From positions 1 to 10,085 of the forward strand of contig JAYVJC010000022.1 of the NCBI GenBank assembly GCA_043769645.1: a DNA stretch of 10,085 nt, written 5' to 3'. This document shows, one piece after another, positions 1 to 7,154 of the stretch. Numbering within the stretch: position 1 is the first letter of the stretch; every line of letters begins with the position of its first letter. Both the position numbers and the translations under genes were made by a program. Source of the DNA: JAYUDN01 sp043769645. Lineage in GTDB: Bacteria; Patescibacteriota; Gracilibacteria; BD1-5; UBA2023. The notes below the pieces were generated by a model. The model saw nothing but the letters and a program-made list of their open reading frames with translations. It did no database searches and was not told where the DNA came from.

Positions 1-1172
1 GTTGCCGAGACAAATACGGTCTGTCCCGTCTTCAGCTCAAACTCAGGAAATCGAAGCGGTCGGTTCTCGAGAGCTGATGGCAGTCGAAAGCCATAGTTCA
101 CGAGATTTTCCTTTCGCGCTCGATCGCCCGCATACATCCCACCAATCTGCGGGATCGTGATATGAGACTCATCGACAAAAGTCAAGAAATCATCCGGAAA
201 AAACTCAAGAAGTGTAGAAGGAGCATCCCCGAGTTTGCGACCAGAGAGGTACATCGAATAGTTTTCGATACCATTCACATAGCCGACCTCTTGAAGCATC
301 TCCATATCATACTCGACACGCATCTTGATGCGCTCGGCTTCGAGGAGTTTTCCATTATTTTTGAAGAACTCAACCTGATGCTCCATCTCTTCCTTGATAC
401 GAGGAAGGACTTCCTTGACGACATCTTTCGAAGTCACGAAGTGCTTCGCTGGGAAAATCACCGCTTCATCGAGTCACTCGAGTATCTCATAGGTAAGAGG
501 AACCCGCCGAGTTATCCGCTCGATCTCATCCCCAAAAAACTCAAAAGTCAGTACCTCTTCACTGGAACTCGGCCAGATCTCGAAGGTATCACCGAGGACC
601 CGAAACATCCCCGGTTTGAAGTCCGCAGTAGAGCGCTTAAACTGGAGTGAAACGAGCGTCGAGATGAGCTCCTCGATCACATAGTGTTCTCATTTTCTGA
701 TACGGATCACCTGTTTTTCATACTGGTCGACTTCTCCGATACCATAGATACAAGAAACCGACGCGACGATAATCACATCTTCCCTCGAGAGGAGGGACTC
801 GGTCGCAGCATGTCGAAGACGATCAATCTCTTCATTAATGGTGGCTTCTTTTTCGATATAAGCTCCCGACTTGACGACATATGCTTCCGGCTGATAGTAG
901 TCATAGTAAGAGACGAAGTAGTGGACCGCATTATCGGGGAAATATTCCTTGAACTCTTGGGCAAGCTGTGCGGCGAGGGTCTTATTGTGTGCTAGGATAA
1001 GGGCTGGCCGTTGGAGTTCCTGGATGATATTTGCCATGGTAAAAGTCTTTCCTGATCCTGTCACTCCGAGAAGGGTCTGATAACGGTTCCCCTTTTCTAT
1101 GGAAGTCACGAGTTTCTTGATCGCAACGGGTTGATCTCCGGTTGGTTTATATTTTGAGTGGAGTTTGAACAT
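1..1172 (-). CDS. uvrB: UvrB, excinuclease ABC subunit B (N-terminal part, runs off the left edge)
   Basis: UvrB is the DNA helicase-like subunit of nucleotide excision repair; it takes damaged DNA from UvrA, verifies the lesion and recruits UvrC. About 390 residues are visible, running off the window edge inside the VFVSAT motif, so roughly the C-terminal 40% of a usual ~670-residue protein is missing. Seen: N-terminus MFKLHSKYKPTGDQP, Walker A GVTGSGKT near residue 40, the aromatic beta-hairpin YYDYYQPEAY that clamps DNA, and helicase motif DESH. Two in-frame UGA codons (690-692 and 474-476) read as glycine; the first gives IRKGEHY, where I recall a glycine in other UvrBs (VGM). The ATG at 1172 gives the canonical family start. 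No purine-rich Shine-Dalgarno sequence precedes it. It is divergent from the secreted-protein gene at 1243. Confidence 0.97.
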
Positions 1173-1187
1173 CGGTGGTAAGAATAA

Positions 1188-1215
1188 GTGACAAAATATG
1201 ACTCTTCACTATACT
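1188..1215 (+). promoter_or_regulatory. Candidate promoter of the secreted-protein gene (GTGACA-16-TATACT)
   Basis: On the plus strand GTGACA (1188-1193) lies 16 nt from TATACT (1210-1215), each 5/6 to consensus. Transcription would start near 1222, about 21 nt before the ATG at 1243. Its -10 shares four bases with the uvrB -10 on the other strand, so the two promoters probably exclude one another. Confidence 0.5.
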
Positions 1216-1236
1216 GAAATTATTAATTTTTACCAA
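1208..1236 (-). promoter_or_regulatory. Candidate uvrB promoter (TTGGTA-17-TATAGT)
   Basis: On the minus strand TTGGTA (1236-1231) lies 17 nt from TATAGT (1213-1208), a 4/6 and a 5/6 match to the sigma-70-type consensus. Transcription would start near 1201, giving a leader of about 30 nt before the uvrB ATG. The -10 overlaps the -10 of the opposing promoter. Consensus matching by eye only. Confidence 0.5.
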
Positions 1237-1242
1237 TTATTT

Positions 1243-1974
1243 ATGAAACTCATACTATTTATTGGATGATGAATATTACTTACTGGAGTTTTATGAACTG
1301 GGATGATATACTCACTCAGCCACTATGAAATATATCATGATTGTAGATGGCAAATGGAAGAAAAGTTTCCATTCATCGAATGTCATGAAATTGACTGGTC
1401 ACATATGTCAGTCCCACTCAAGCCGCTCATTCTCCTCTACCCTCAGAAAGAGATGGATATCGATATTTCTCTTAACTATTCGCCAGGGTTCAGCGCTACC
1501 TTTCCTGAATATGGAACCAAAAAACAGGGTTGGTCGGTAGTGGCGACGCCGGAAAGTATCATCAAAGACAAGGGAACAGGGATGGAAACATATGGACTCT
1601 TTTGGGAAGGGAAAGAAATGAATCAGGATCATTTTGATCTCTCCCGTGGATTCGTCATAAAAGGAAGTGAGATTCGGGAGTTTCTCTACGAGAAGCTACG
1701 GGAGATGGGGCTTACGACCAAGGAATATAGTGACTTCATCATGTTTTGGTATCCGAAACTTCAAGAGTATCCCTACATACAGATTACCTTTGCGGGAAAT
1801 GACTATACTGATACGGCAAAGCTCACTATCACCCCCACTCCAGATAGTATGCTCAGGGTATTTATGGTAGCAAAACCATTATCTGAGTATAAAGAGGTAC
1901 CGCCACAAAAAATCGAGAAATTCGAAAGGAAAGGATTTAGCGTCGTCGAGTGGGGAGGAACTATACTAGAATAA
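1243..1974 (+). CDS. Conserved secreted or membrane-anchored protein of unknown function
   Basis: A 243-residue protein ending in TAA. I chose the ATG at 1243 because, with UGA as glycine (1267, 1270, 1294), it adds the hydrophobic N-terminus MKLILFIGGGILLTGVLGTG, a signal peptide or membrane anchor; a standard-code reading starts at 1303 and loses it. The mature part has two early cysteines (residues 34 and 47) that could form a disulfide, then beta-rich segments, a GLFWEGKE motif, a helical stretch (REFLYEKLREMGLTTKEYSDF) followed by WYPKLQEYPYIQITF, and a C-terminal KGFSVVEWGG motif. I recall this combination (FLxxKLxxLGLxxxExxDFIxxWxPxL and GFxVVEWGG) from uncharacterised proteins of several bacterial groups, but I know no function. 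It is convergent with tsaC and has no visible Shine-Dalgarno sequence or terminator. Confidence 0.85.
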
Positions 1975-1987
1975 GCTCATTTCTCAC

Positions 1988-2530
1988 TTAGGAATAATTC
2001 CTTCTCTTGTATTCGATTTCCAAAGTATCGCCCAGAAATCGAAAAACATTCGAAGGTTTTTGACCTCCACTCTGTTCTCAAAGAATCTCCACTGATGAGC
2101 CAAATACCATCCTAACTTCCTGACGAGTAAAGCACTCAGGCTTATCACTCTTGTTCGCTGAGGTAAGAAACAGAGGAAAATCTATACTTTTGCGAAAATT
2201 CGCATCTATGCATGTTTCGGCTACTCTAAGACCCAGGAAGATGTATTTTTCAGGTTCGAGAAATACGGGAAGTGGAATGACAGGTTTCGCAAGCAGCGTA
2301 AATGGAAAGGGGTACGTTTTAAGAAACTCGAGCTGAGTATCCGAGATTTCGACATATTTTGGAATATCATCAAAGGTCTCAACGACGAGTGCGAGTGGCT
2401 TCGAAGCATCGCGACCCTTGAGTTCAAATATTTTCTTATATCCTCCCTCATCGTCAAAGCGACAAGCAAGTCCATAGCAGGTGTCCGTAGGGAGAGCAAA
2501 AACTCACTGATGAATCATAGGTTCTAACAT
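1988..2530 (-). CDS. tsaC: Threonylcarbamoyl-AMP synthase, YrdC/TsaC/Sua5 family
   Basis: The family makes threonylcarbamoyl-AMP from threonine, bicarbonate and ATP; this is the first step of t6A formation at position 37 of ANN-decoding tRNAs and acts in the cytosol. The 180-residue protein is a YrdC domain only, like E. coli TsaC (about 190) and without the extra C-terminal domain of Sua5. Seen in order: LPTDTCYGL (13-21), the KxR motif K38-G-R40 in FELKGRDASKP, PFPFTLLAKP (74-83), LGLRVAE (99-105), SAN (124-126) and SGGQKPSNV (154-162), all in the family's usual order. UGA at 2504-2506 encodes the glycine just before the substrate-site strand and UGA at 2078-2080 encodes G151. It ends in TAA, 13 bp from the convergent gene. 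M5 is a possible alternative start, but the promoter position favours 2530. Confidence 0.93.
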
Positions 2531-2536
2531 GGAAGT

Positions 2537-2564
2537 AAGATATGAAATTGTAGTCGAATTGCAA
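2537..2564 (-). promoter_or_regulatory. Candidate tsaC promoter (TTGCAA-16-TATCTT), near-leaderless
   Basis: On the minus strand TTGCAA (2564-2559) and TATCTT (2542-2537) are 16 nt apart. The -10 ends only 6 nt before the tsaC ATG, so transcription should start at or within a few bases of the start codon. The rest of the 188-bp mfd-tsaC gap (2531-2718) holds no gene, tRNA or convincing terminator that I can see. Confidence 0.45.
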
Positions 2565-2718
2565 GGTAATAGCTTCTGAATAATTGATGAGGGTTAAGAT
2601 TGGAGATAAAATAAATCATAACGTAACCTGGGTTTCATCCTTTATGGCTAATGACTACGCCAACTATTTCTCATCACCTATTTTATCATTTCTACCGTTT
2701 CGAGCGTTTTCCCAATCC

Positions 2719-5700
2719 CTATACTAGACTCTTCAGAAGCTCTACAGAACTTGCAAAGTACCGAGTCTCGACTCGAACTTTTTCGATCGAAAGGAGAGCC
2801 ATTTGTTTGCGAGGGTCAAAACTCTCGAGAAATGATTTCATCCGTTCTACCTGCATATCGGAACTGAAATCAAAGACATAGTACCCTCCGATTTTTTTGA
2901 GTGAGAGGACTCCATAGTCCGCGAGGATAATACGAGCACGAAGGAGGAGGAAGAGGTTTGATATTCAGTTCAAGGTTTCATGTTGCACGTTTCATACTCG
3001 AAAACCTTCTCCACCTGTAACTTGTAACCTGTAACCTGTAACTATACTCCTTTCCATCTGCTCGATCTCTTCGAGCGTTTCGATCGACTCAGTATCTCGA
3101 AAAAATGAAAGCTTATCGAGTTCACTCGAGAAAAAATCATCTGGAATAGCATAGGAAATATCGAGTTCAATCTTAATATTCGCTCGTTTTTTACGTTCAT
3201 TTTTGATGAGTGCAATCTTCTCTTCAAGGAGTCGAAAATAGAGTGAGAGTCCTATTTCCTTCGATTTTCCCGCCTGTTTGAGTCCGAGAACATCACCCGC
3301 TCCCCGTATTTCCATATCTCGCATCGCGATCTCGAATCCAGCGCCGAGGTGAGTATTGTTCGTGATCGTGATGATGCGTTCCTTCTCATCCGCGGCAAGC
3401 TCTGGTTTTCGATAAATGAGGTAGCAGTATCCCTGCTCGTCCTTTCGGCCGACACGCCCTCGTAGTTGGTGAAGTTGTGCGAGACCAAATTGCTCAGGAT
3501 CGAGGATGATGATCGTATTCGCCGAGAGGAAATTGACCCCGTTTTCGATAATCGTCGTCGTGAGGAGGATATCATAATCTCGTTTTTTGAAGGCATGAAT
3601 CCGATCTTCGATCAGTTCTCCCGTAAGCCGACCGTGGGTGGTGACGATACGGTAGATTGAAGGTTGAAGGTTGAAGGTTGAAGGTTGAACGCTTTTCTTT
3701 TTTTTTGTAACTTGCAACTTGTAACTTGCAACTATACTTGATATCTCTTTCTCGACCTGTTCCATCGAACCGATGCGATTGTGGACGATAATCACCTGCC
3801 CTCATCGATCCATCTCATAGCGAATGGCATGGGCGATGATGGATTCGTTCCAGCGAGTGACGATAGTTTCGATCGGTTTTTTCTTTGCGGGTGGAGTCGA
3901 AAGAATCGATATTTTCTTGAGCCCCGAGAGGGCGAGGTTGAGACTACGAGGAATCGGCGTCGCAGAGAGCGAAAGGATATCAATATTGGCACGGAGCTTT
4001 TTTATTTTTTCCTTATGGGATACTCCGAATTTGTGTTCCTCATCGATGACGAGGAGACCGAGTTTCGCGAATCTGATATCATCGGAAAGGAGGCGATGGG
4101 TTCCCACCACAACATCGAGTGTCCCTTTTTTTAGTCCATTCAGGATATGCCGCTCTTCATTCGGACTCGACATACGGGTCAGGCAGGCAATCCGAACTCC
4201 GAAAGCTCAGAGACGCTCGGTAAAGGTCTCGTAGTGTTCATCTGCAAGAACGAGAAGTGGTGAAATCACCGCGACCTGATATCCACTCAGCACTGCCTTA
4301 TAGATAGCATTCATCGCGACTTCCGTCTTCCCGAATCCGACATCTCCCGAAAGGAGTCGATCCATCGGAATATCACTCTCCATATCGAGACGTATCTCTT
4401 CGATCACCTGAAGTTGATCATGAGTATGGGTATACTGAAAAGCCGTCCTGAAAGAGTCTTCCTCAGTAAAACGAGGGAAAGAAATCCCCTTCGCAAGCGT
4501 CCGTTTCGCGCCAATCTCGAGGAGTTCACTCGCGATGAGTTCGAGCTCTTCATCCGTTTTTTCAAGAATCCGTTCCCACTCCTTCCCTTCAAGACGGGTG
4601 AGGGTAGGTTCGAGTTCACCGACATATTTACTCACTCGATAGATCTCCGTCAATGGAACGAAGAGCTTATCCCCTTCGGCATAGTGAAGTTCAAGATACT
4701 CTCGGCGTATTCCAGAAAGTTCTTTGATCACTAAAGCGTCGAACTTCCCAATCCCATGGTCTCGATGTACGACATAATCCCCTACCTTGATCTGAAGAAG
4801 CAGATCGAGGTTCTTGGCAATACTTTTTTCACTTCGATTTCTCACAAAAATAGGAGAGAGGAGGTCATCGGAGATGATAATTCTGTTTTCTGTTATCAGT
4901 GTTCTGTTATCAGTTTTTTCAGAACTGGAAACTCAAAATTCTCAATTCAAAACTGGAATCTGGCAACTCTCGATTGCTATCTTCGGTATCTCAATAAACT
5001 CGATGGCTTCGATCTGATGAAATGAGAGAAACTCAGAAATAGGCTTCGGAAATCTCGTATAGATCATCACTTTTGACTTCCCACTCTGTTCACGAAGAAA
5101 TGCTGAGAGTTCATCGATATGCCCTATCGAGAGTGGCGAAATATCGAGCGAAAGAGCAGCTTCTCGGTGAAAATCAGTGAAATGGATCTCAGCCTTTTGA
5201 ATAATAGCTTCTCAATATGAAAGAAAATCACAACCGATCACTATTCGACGACTCGGAAGGAGGGAGAGGATTTCATCGTTAAGGATCCCTTCACTTCTCT
5301 GTATTTTCTTAGACTCCTCAATAATAGGAAGGATGATACTATCGACAAAGATCCGCTTTGATTTCACTCGGTCTGAGATGACGATACTATCAATCTCTGT
5401 ATCAAAATATTCAACTTGTATAATTTCATCCTCAAATGGATGAGTAATCGTCACGAGATTTCCCTCTTTCTTATAGGTACCACTCTCATCGAGGTAGTCT
5501 TTATGGTCGTATCCCGCGTTTATGAGGGACTCGATGAGTGATTCCATCGAAAGGATATCACCTCGGGAAAACTCTATGGATGTATGTTTTTGGATGTATT
5601 CCTTCGTTCCCTGAAGCTCTAGAAGGTGCGGGTGGATGATGTAGATATACCCAGATTTTTTGAGAGACCAGAGTTTCTCCAGCCGATCGATAAAGACAAG

Positions 5701-5859
5701 TTTCTGCTTGAAGTGTCGATCACCGAATGTCATAAGGAGTTCACGATCTTCTTTCTTATCCGTAATAATTACATAGGTAGAAATTTCATCAAAGTACTCT
5801 TTCAGAAGAAAGAGTCGAGCCGTCGGGCAGAGGGAATGCGAATAGGTCGAGAGTGCCAT
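2719..5859 (-). CDS. mfd: Mfd, transcription-repair coupling factor, with three repeat-derived inserts
   Basis: Mfd is an ATP-driven DNA translocase that removes RNA polymerase stalled at lesions and recruits UvrA. Complete, 1046 residues (E. coli 1148), one unbroken frame ending in TAG. Order: UvrB-like module without Walker A, as usual in Mfd (conserved core about 115-160); RNA-polymerase-interacting CarD-like domain (VGDYVVHRDHGIG, about 355-414); RecG-like translocase with Walker A GDVGFGKT (505-512), DEEH (606-609), SATPIPR (632-638) and QLRGRVGR (798-805); C-terminal TRCF domain (about 890-1046). Seven UGA codons read as glycine (5212, 4942, 4933, 4207, 3802, 2992, 2965); 3802 supplies the conserved RGGQV. 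Unlike typical family members it carries repeat-encoded inserts at about 298-325, 711-735 and 940-966. The ATG at 5859 is preceded by a -10-like TATACT (5875-5870) and no Shine-Dalgarno sequence. Confidence 0.97.
2966..3048. repeat. Heptamer composite element in the Mfd TRCF region
   Basis: Left arm 2966-2994, read on the minus strand: AACGTGC, AACATGA, AACCTTG, AACTGAA in 7-nt register. Spacer of 20 nt (2995-3014). Right arm on the plus strand: AACTTGT, AACCTGT, AACCTGT, closing with AACTATA (3019-3046). It is translated in frame as part of Mfd (SIVTGYRLQVT and following residues to about 966) and contains two of the UGA codons (2992, 2965). It sits where the TRCF domain normally runs directly into the helix before LLLRARIILADYG. 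Confidence 0.85.
3657..3738. repeat. Heptamer composite element in the Mfd second RecA-like lobe
   Basis: Left arm: four perfect TTGAAGG copies plus a partial (3657-3689), which on the minus strand reads AACCTTC repeated. Spacer 3690-3706 is almost all T on the plus strand. Right arm on the plus strand: AACTTGC, AACTTGT, AACTTGC, closing with AACTATA (3709-3736). It encodes about 25 residues (SYKLQVTKKKK...STFNLQPSI) between the helix after the RGGQVIIVHNR motif and the strand leading to TTHGRL, a loop position in the RecG-like fold. Confidence 0.88.
4883..4971. repeat. Heptamer composite element ahead of the Mfd CarD-like domain
   Basis: Left arm: five heptamers CTGTTTT, CTGTTAT, CAGTGTT, CTGTTAT, CAGTTTT (4883-4917); the minus strand reads AACTGAT, AACAGAA and variants. 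Spacer 4918-4922. Right arm on the plus strand: AACTGGA, AACTCAA, AATTCTC, AATTCAA, AACTGGA, ATCTGGC, closing with AACTCTC (4923-4971). It encodes Mfd residues about 298-325, between the UvrB-like module and the RNA-polymerase-interacting domain, with two UGA glycines (4942, 4933). More diverged than the other two, so possibly older. Confidence 0.75.
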
Positions 5860-5891
5860 AGGTGCTCACAGTATATAAAAAAGTTTCTCTT

Positions 5892-5929
5892 TACAAGAAA
5901 ATCCCCCATTTTTGAGGGATTTTCTTGTA
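5892..5929 (-). terminator. Intrinsic terminator behind the cysteine-rich gene, possibly bidirectional
   Basis: Perfect 13-bp inverted repeat ACAAGAAAATCCC (5893-5905) and GGGATTTTCTTGT (5916-5928) with a 10-nt loop, plus a flanking T-A pair. It lies 17 nt after the TAA of the cysteine-rich gene and upstream of mfd, separating the two transcripts. The T tract is closer on the plus-strand side (5931-5935) than on the minus side, where T6 follows after about 10 nt. Confidence 0.8.
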
Positions 5930-5945
5930 GTTTTTCGACATTTGC

Positions 5946-7058
5946 TTACATCGTATCTTTAGGGCATAGTACGAGGGTATTTCGGTCTGATTTACTGGTT
6001 GTGGTTGCAGGACAAGGAGGAACGAGAGGAGCGGGTTCCGGAGGAAGCGTCACTCTCGTTGCAGTTCCTGGGCTCGAACAGATGAACTCACACCTTGGTC
6101 CCGATCGACCGACAGAGCTTCCATCGGCACACATTTTTATATCACTGGTACAACGTATCATCGGTTGTTTGATAGTTCAAGTGGCAACTGGAGGGATTTC
6201 TGCAGGCAGAGGAAGTGGAACTTTCATCGAAACACTTGTACTTACGCCCATGGTCGTTGGATCTGGAACTCTCGCTCCTTCGGTAGCTCCAGGAAGTATT
6301 CATATATCATTGGTCAGATCAGGCATACAACTCACATCACAAGTCCCTGGAGTTTGTTCGACGTGGTACCCGACAGTACATCTGAGAGCAACCGGAGAAC
6401 AGGTATCTAGTTTCATTCCAGTAGTTGTTACTGGAGGATATATAACTCCAGTGGCTGACGTATTCGCTATACAGATCATTTCACAACTCTTCGAAGAACG
6501 GTCTGGGTGAAATCCATCTGCACACATGATCATATTAGGTATACATGCCTTTAGCTTTGTATCAGTACCCGTTCCGATAATCACTTCAATCGGTGGGAGC
6601 GTCATAACGGTTCCCGTTGAATTGGTAAGCATTCGGGGATCTGGATTGGTTCCAGATTTTCGAAAAATAGCTACTACCATTTTTTTCGATGCGTCCATTT
6701 TTACCGTACAAGTCTCTGACATAAGGGGCTCCTTGGTGCTCTCTCTATTGGTTGCTTTACGACAATCATACTGCCATCCCGCGAATATATACCCTTTTGC
6801 TGGAGATGCCGTCAATTGAATATAGCTTCAGGTATCAAAAGAAGCTTGACACTGTCCTCCACAACTAATTCCTTCCTGAGCGCTCTTGATAGTTCCAAAA
6901 CCTACCTTTCCCACGAGGAGAATACCAGAGTTCATTCTTGATGTCGCAAAAATATAATCAAGCCCGAAAACCGCGTTAAAAAATAGGAGCGAAAATAGGA
7001 GCGAGGAGAGTATATGGTGTTGTACTTTTTTCTCTGATCCGTAGAAAGAAACTCACAT
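5946..7058 (-). CDS. Secreted cysteine-rich repeat protein with an InlB-like B-repeat domain
   Basis: A 370-residue protein ending in TAA, function unknown. I start it at the ATG at 7058 because that gives a signal peptide: charged GSEKKVQHH, then hydrophobic ILSSLLFSLLFFNAVFG, with cleavage likely just after; later ATGs lose it. Residues about 63-137 (SYIQLTASPAKGYIFAGW ... CTVKMDASKKMVVAIF) look like the divergent InlB B-repeat/Flg_new family of bacterial surface proteins. Three modules follow with exact spacing C-x6-C-x12-C-x3-C, starting at residues 172, 220 and 303 (MCADG ... CEMIC, RCTVGYH ... CDVSC, MCADG ... CEFIC), joined by Pro/Thr-rich linkers; a last C-x15-C sits at the C-terminus. 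UGA at 7053, 6828, 6300 and 6177 reads as glycine. No anchor is visible, so it is probably released or held by partners. Hairpins separate it from both neighbours; AT-rich sequence upstream could hold a weak promoter. Confidence 0.86.
6980..7003. repeat. Perfect 12-nt tandem duplication in the signal peptide
   Basis: AAAATAGGAGCG occurs twice head to tail (6980-6991 and 6992-7003). On the minus strand it encodes SLLF-SLLF in the hydrophobic core of the signal peptide of the cysteine-rich protein, in frame. Confidence 0.9.
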
Positions 7059-7115
7059 AGAAGAAAAGTTAGAAAATATACTTTTATACTATCACAATAG
7101 GAATGAAAACACAAA

Positions 7116-7142
7116 AAATACCCTCTTTTTGAGAGGGTATTT
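7116..7142 (-). terminator. Intrinsic terminator behind the large surface-protein gene
   Basis: Perfect 10-bp stem AAATACCCTC (7116-7125) and GAGGGTATTT (7133-7142) with a 7-nt loop. On the minus strand it is followed at once by a T-rich run (TTTTTTGTGTTTT counting the last stem bases). It begins 12 nt after the TAG stop at 7155, which supports that stop rather than the UGA at 7185 as the true gene end. Confidence 0.88.
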
Positions 7143-7154
7143 CATGTCGCTATG

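Noticed and set aside
2621..2645. A possible remnant of a heptamer element (GTAACCTG next to GGTTTCAT) in the mfd-tsaC gap
   Set aside because: It has the right words but only one copy of each and no register, so it is too weak to call.
2651..2881. A plus-strand 76-codon frame in the mfd-tsaC gap
   Set aside because: Most of it is antisense to the mfd C-terminus, which reads intact to the TAG at 2719; no domain or start signal.
3657..3738. The heptamer arrays as a CRISPR array or as minisatellite noise only
   Set aside because: Units of 7 nt without unique spacers exclude CRISPR. Simple slippage does not explain the inverted pair of arms and shared closing word in three places.
2992..5859. 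mfd as a pseudogene split into several fragments
   Set aside because: All breaks are UGA in one frame and all motor motifs are intact, so with UGA as glycine it is one complete gene.
5626..6510. A 294-codon open frame on the plus strand opposite mfd and the cysteine-rich gene
   Set aside because: It crosses two well-supported genes and the terminator between them, has no recognisable domain and is a shadow of minus-strand coding sequence.
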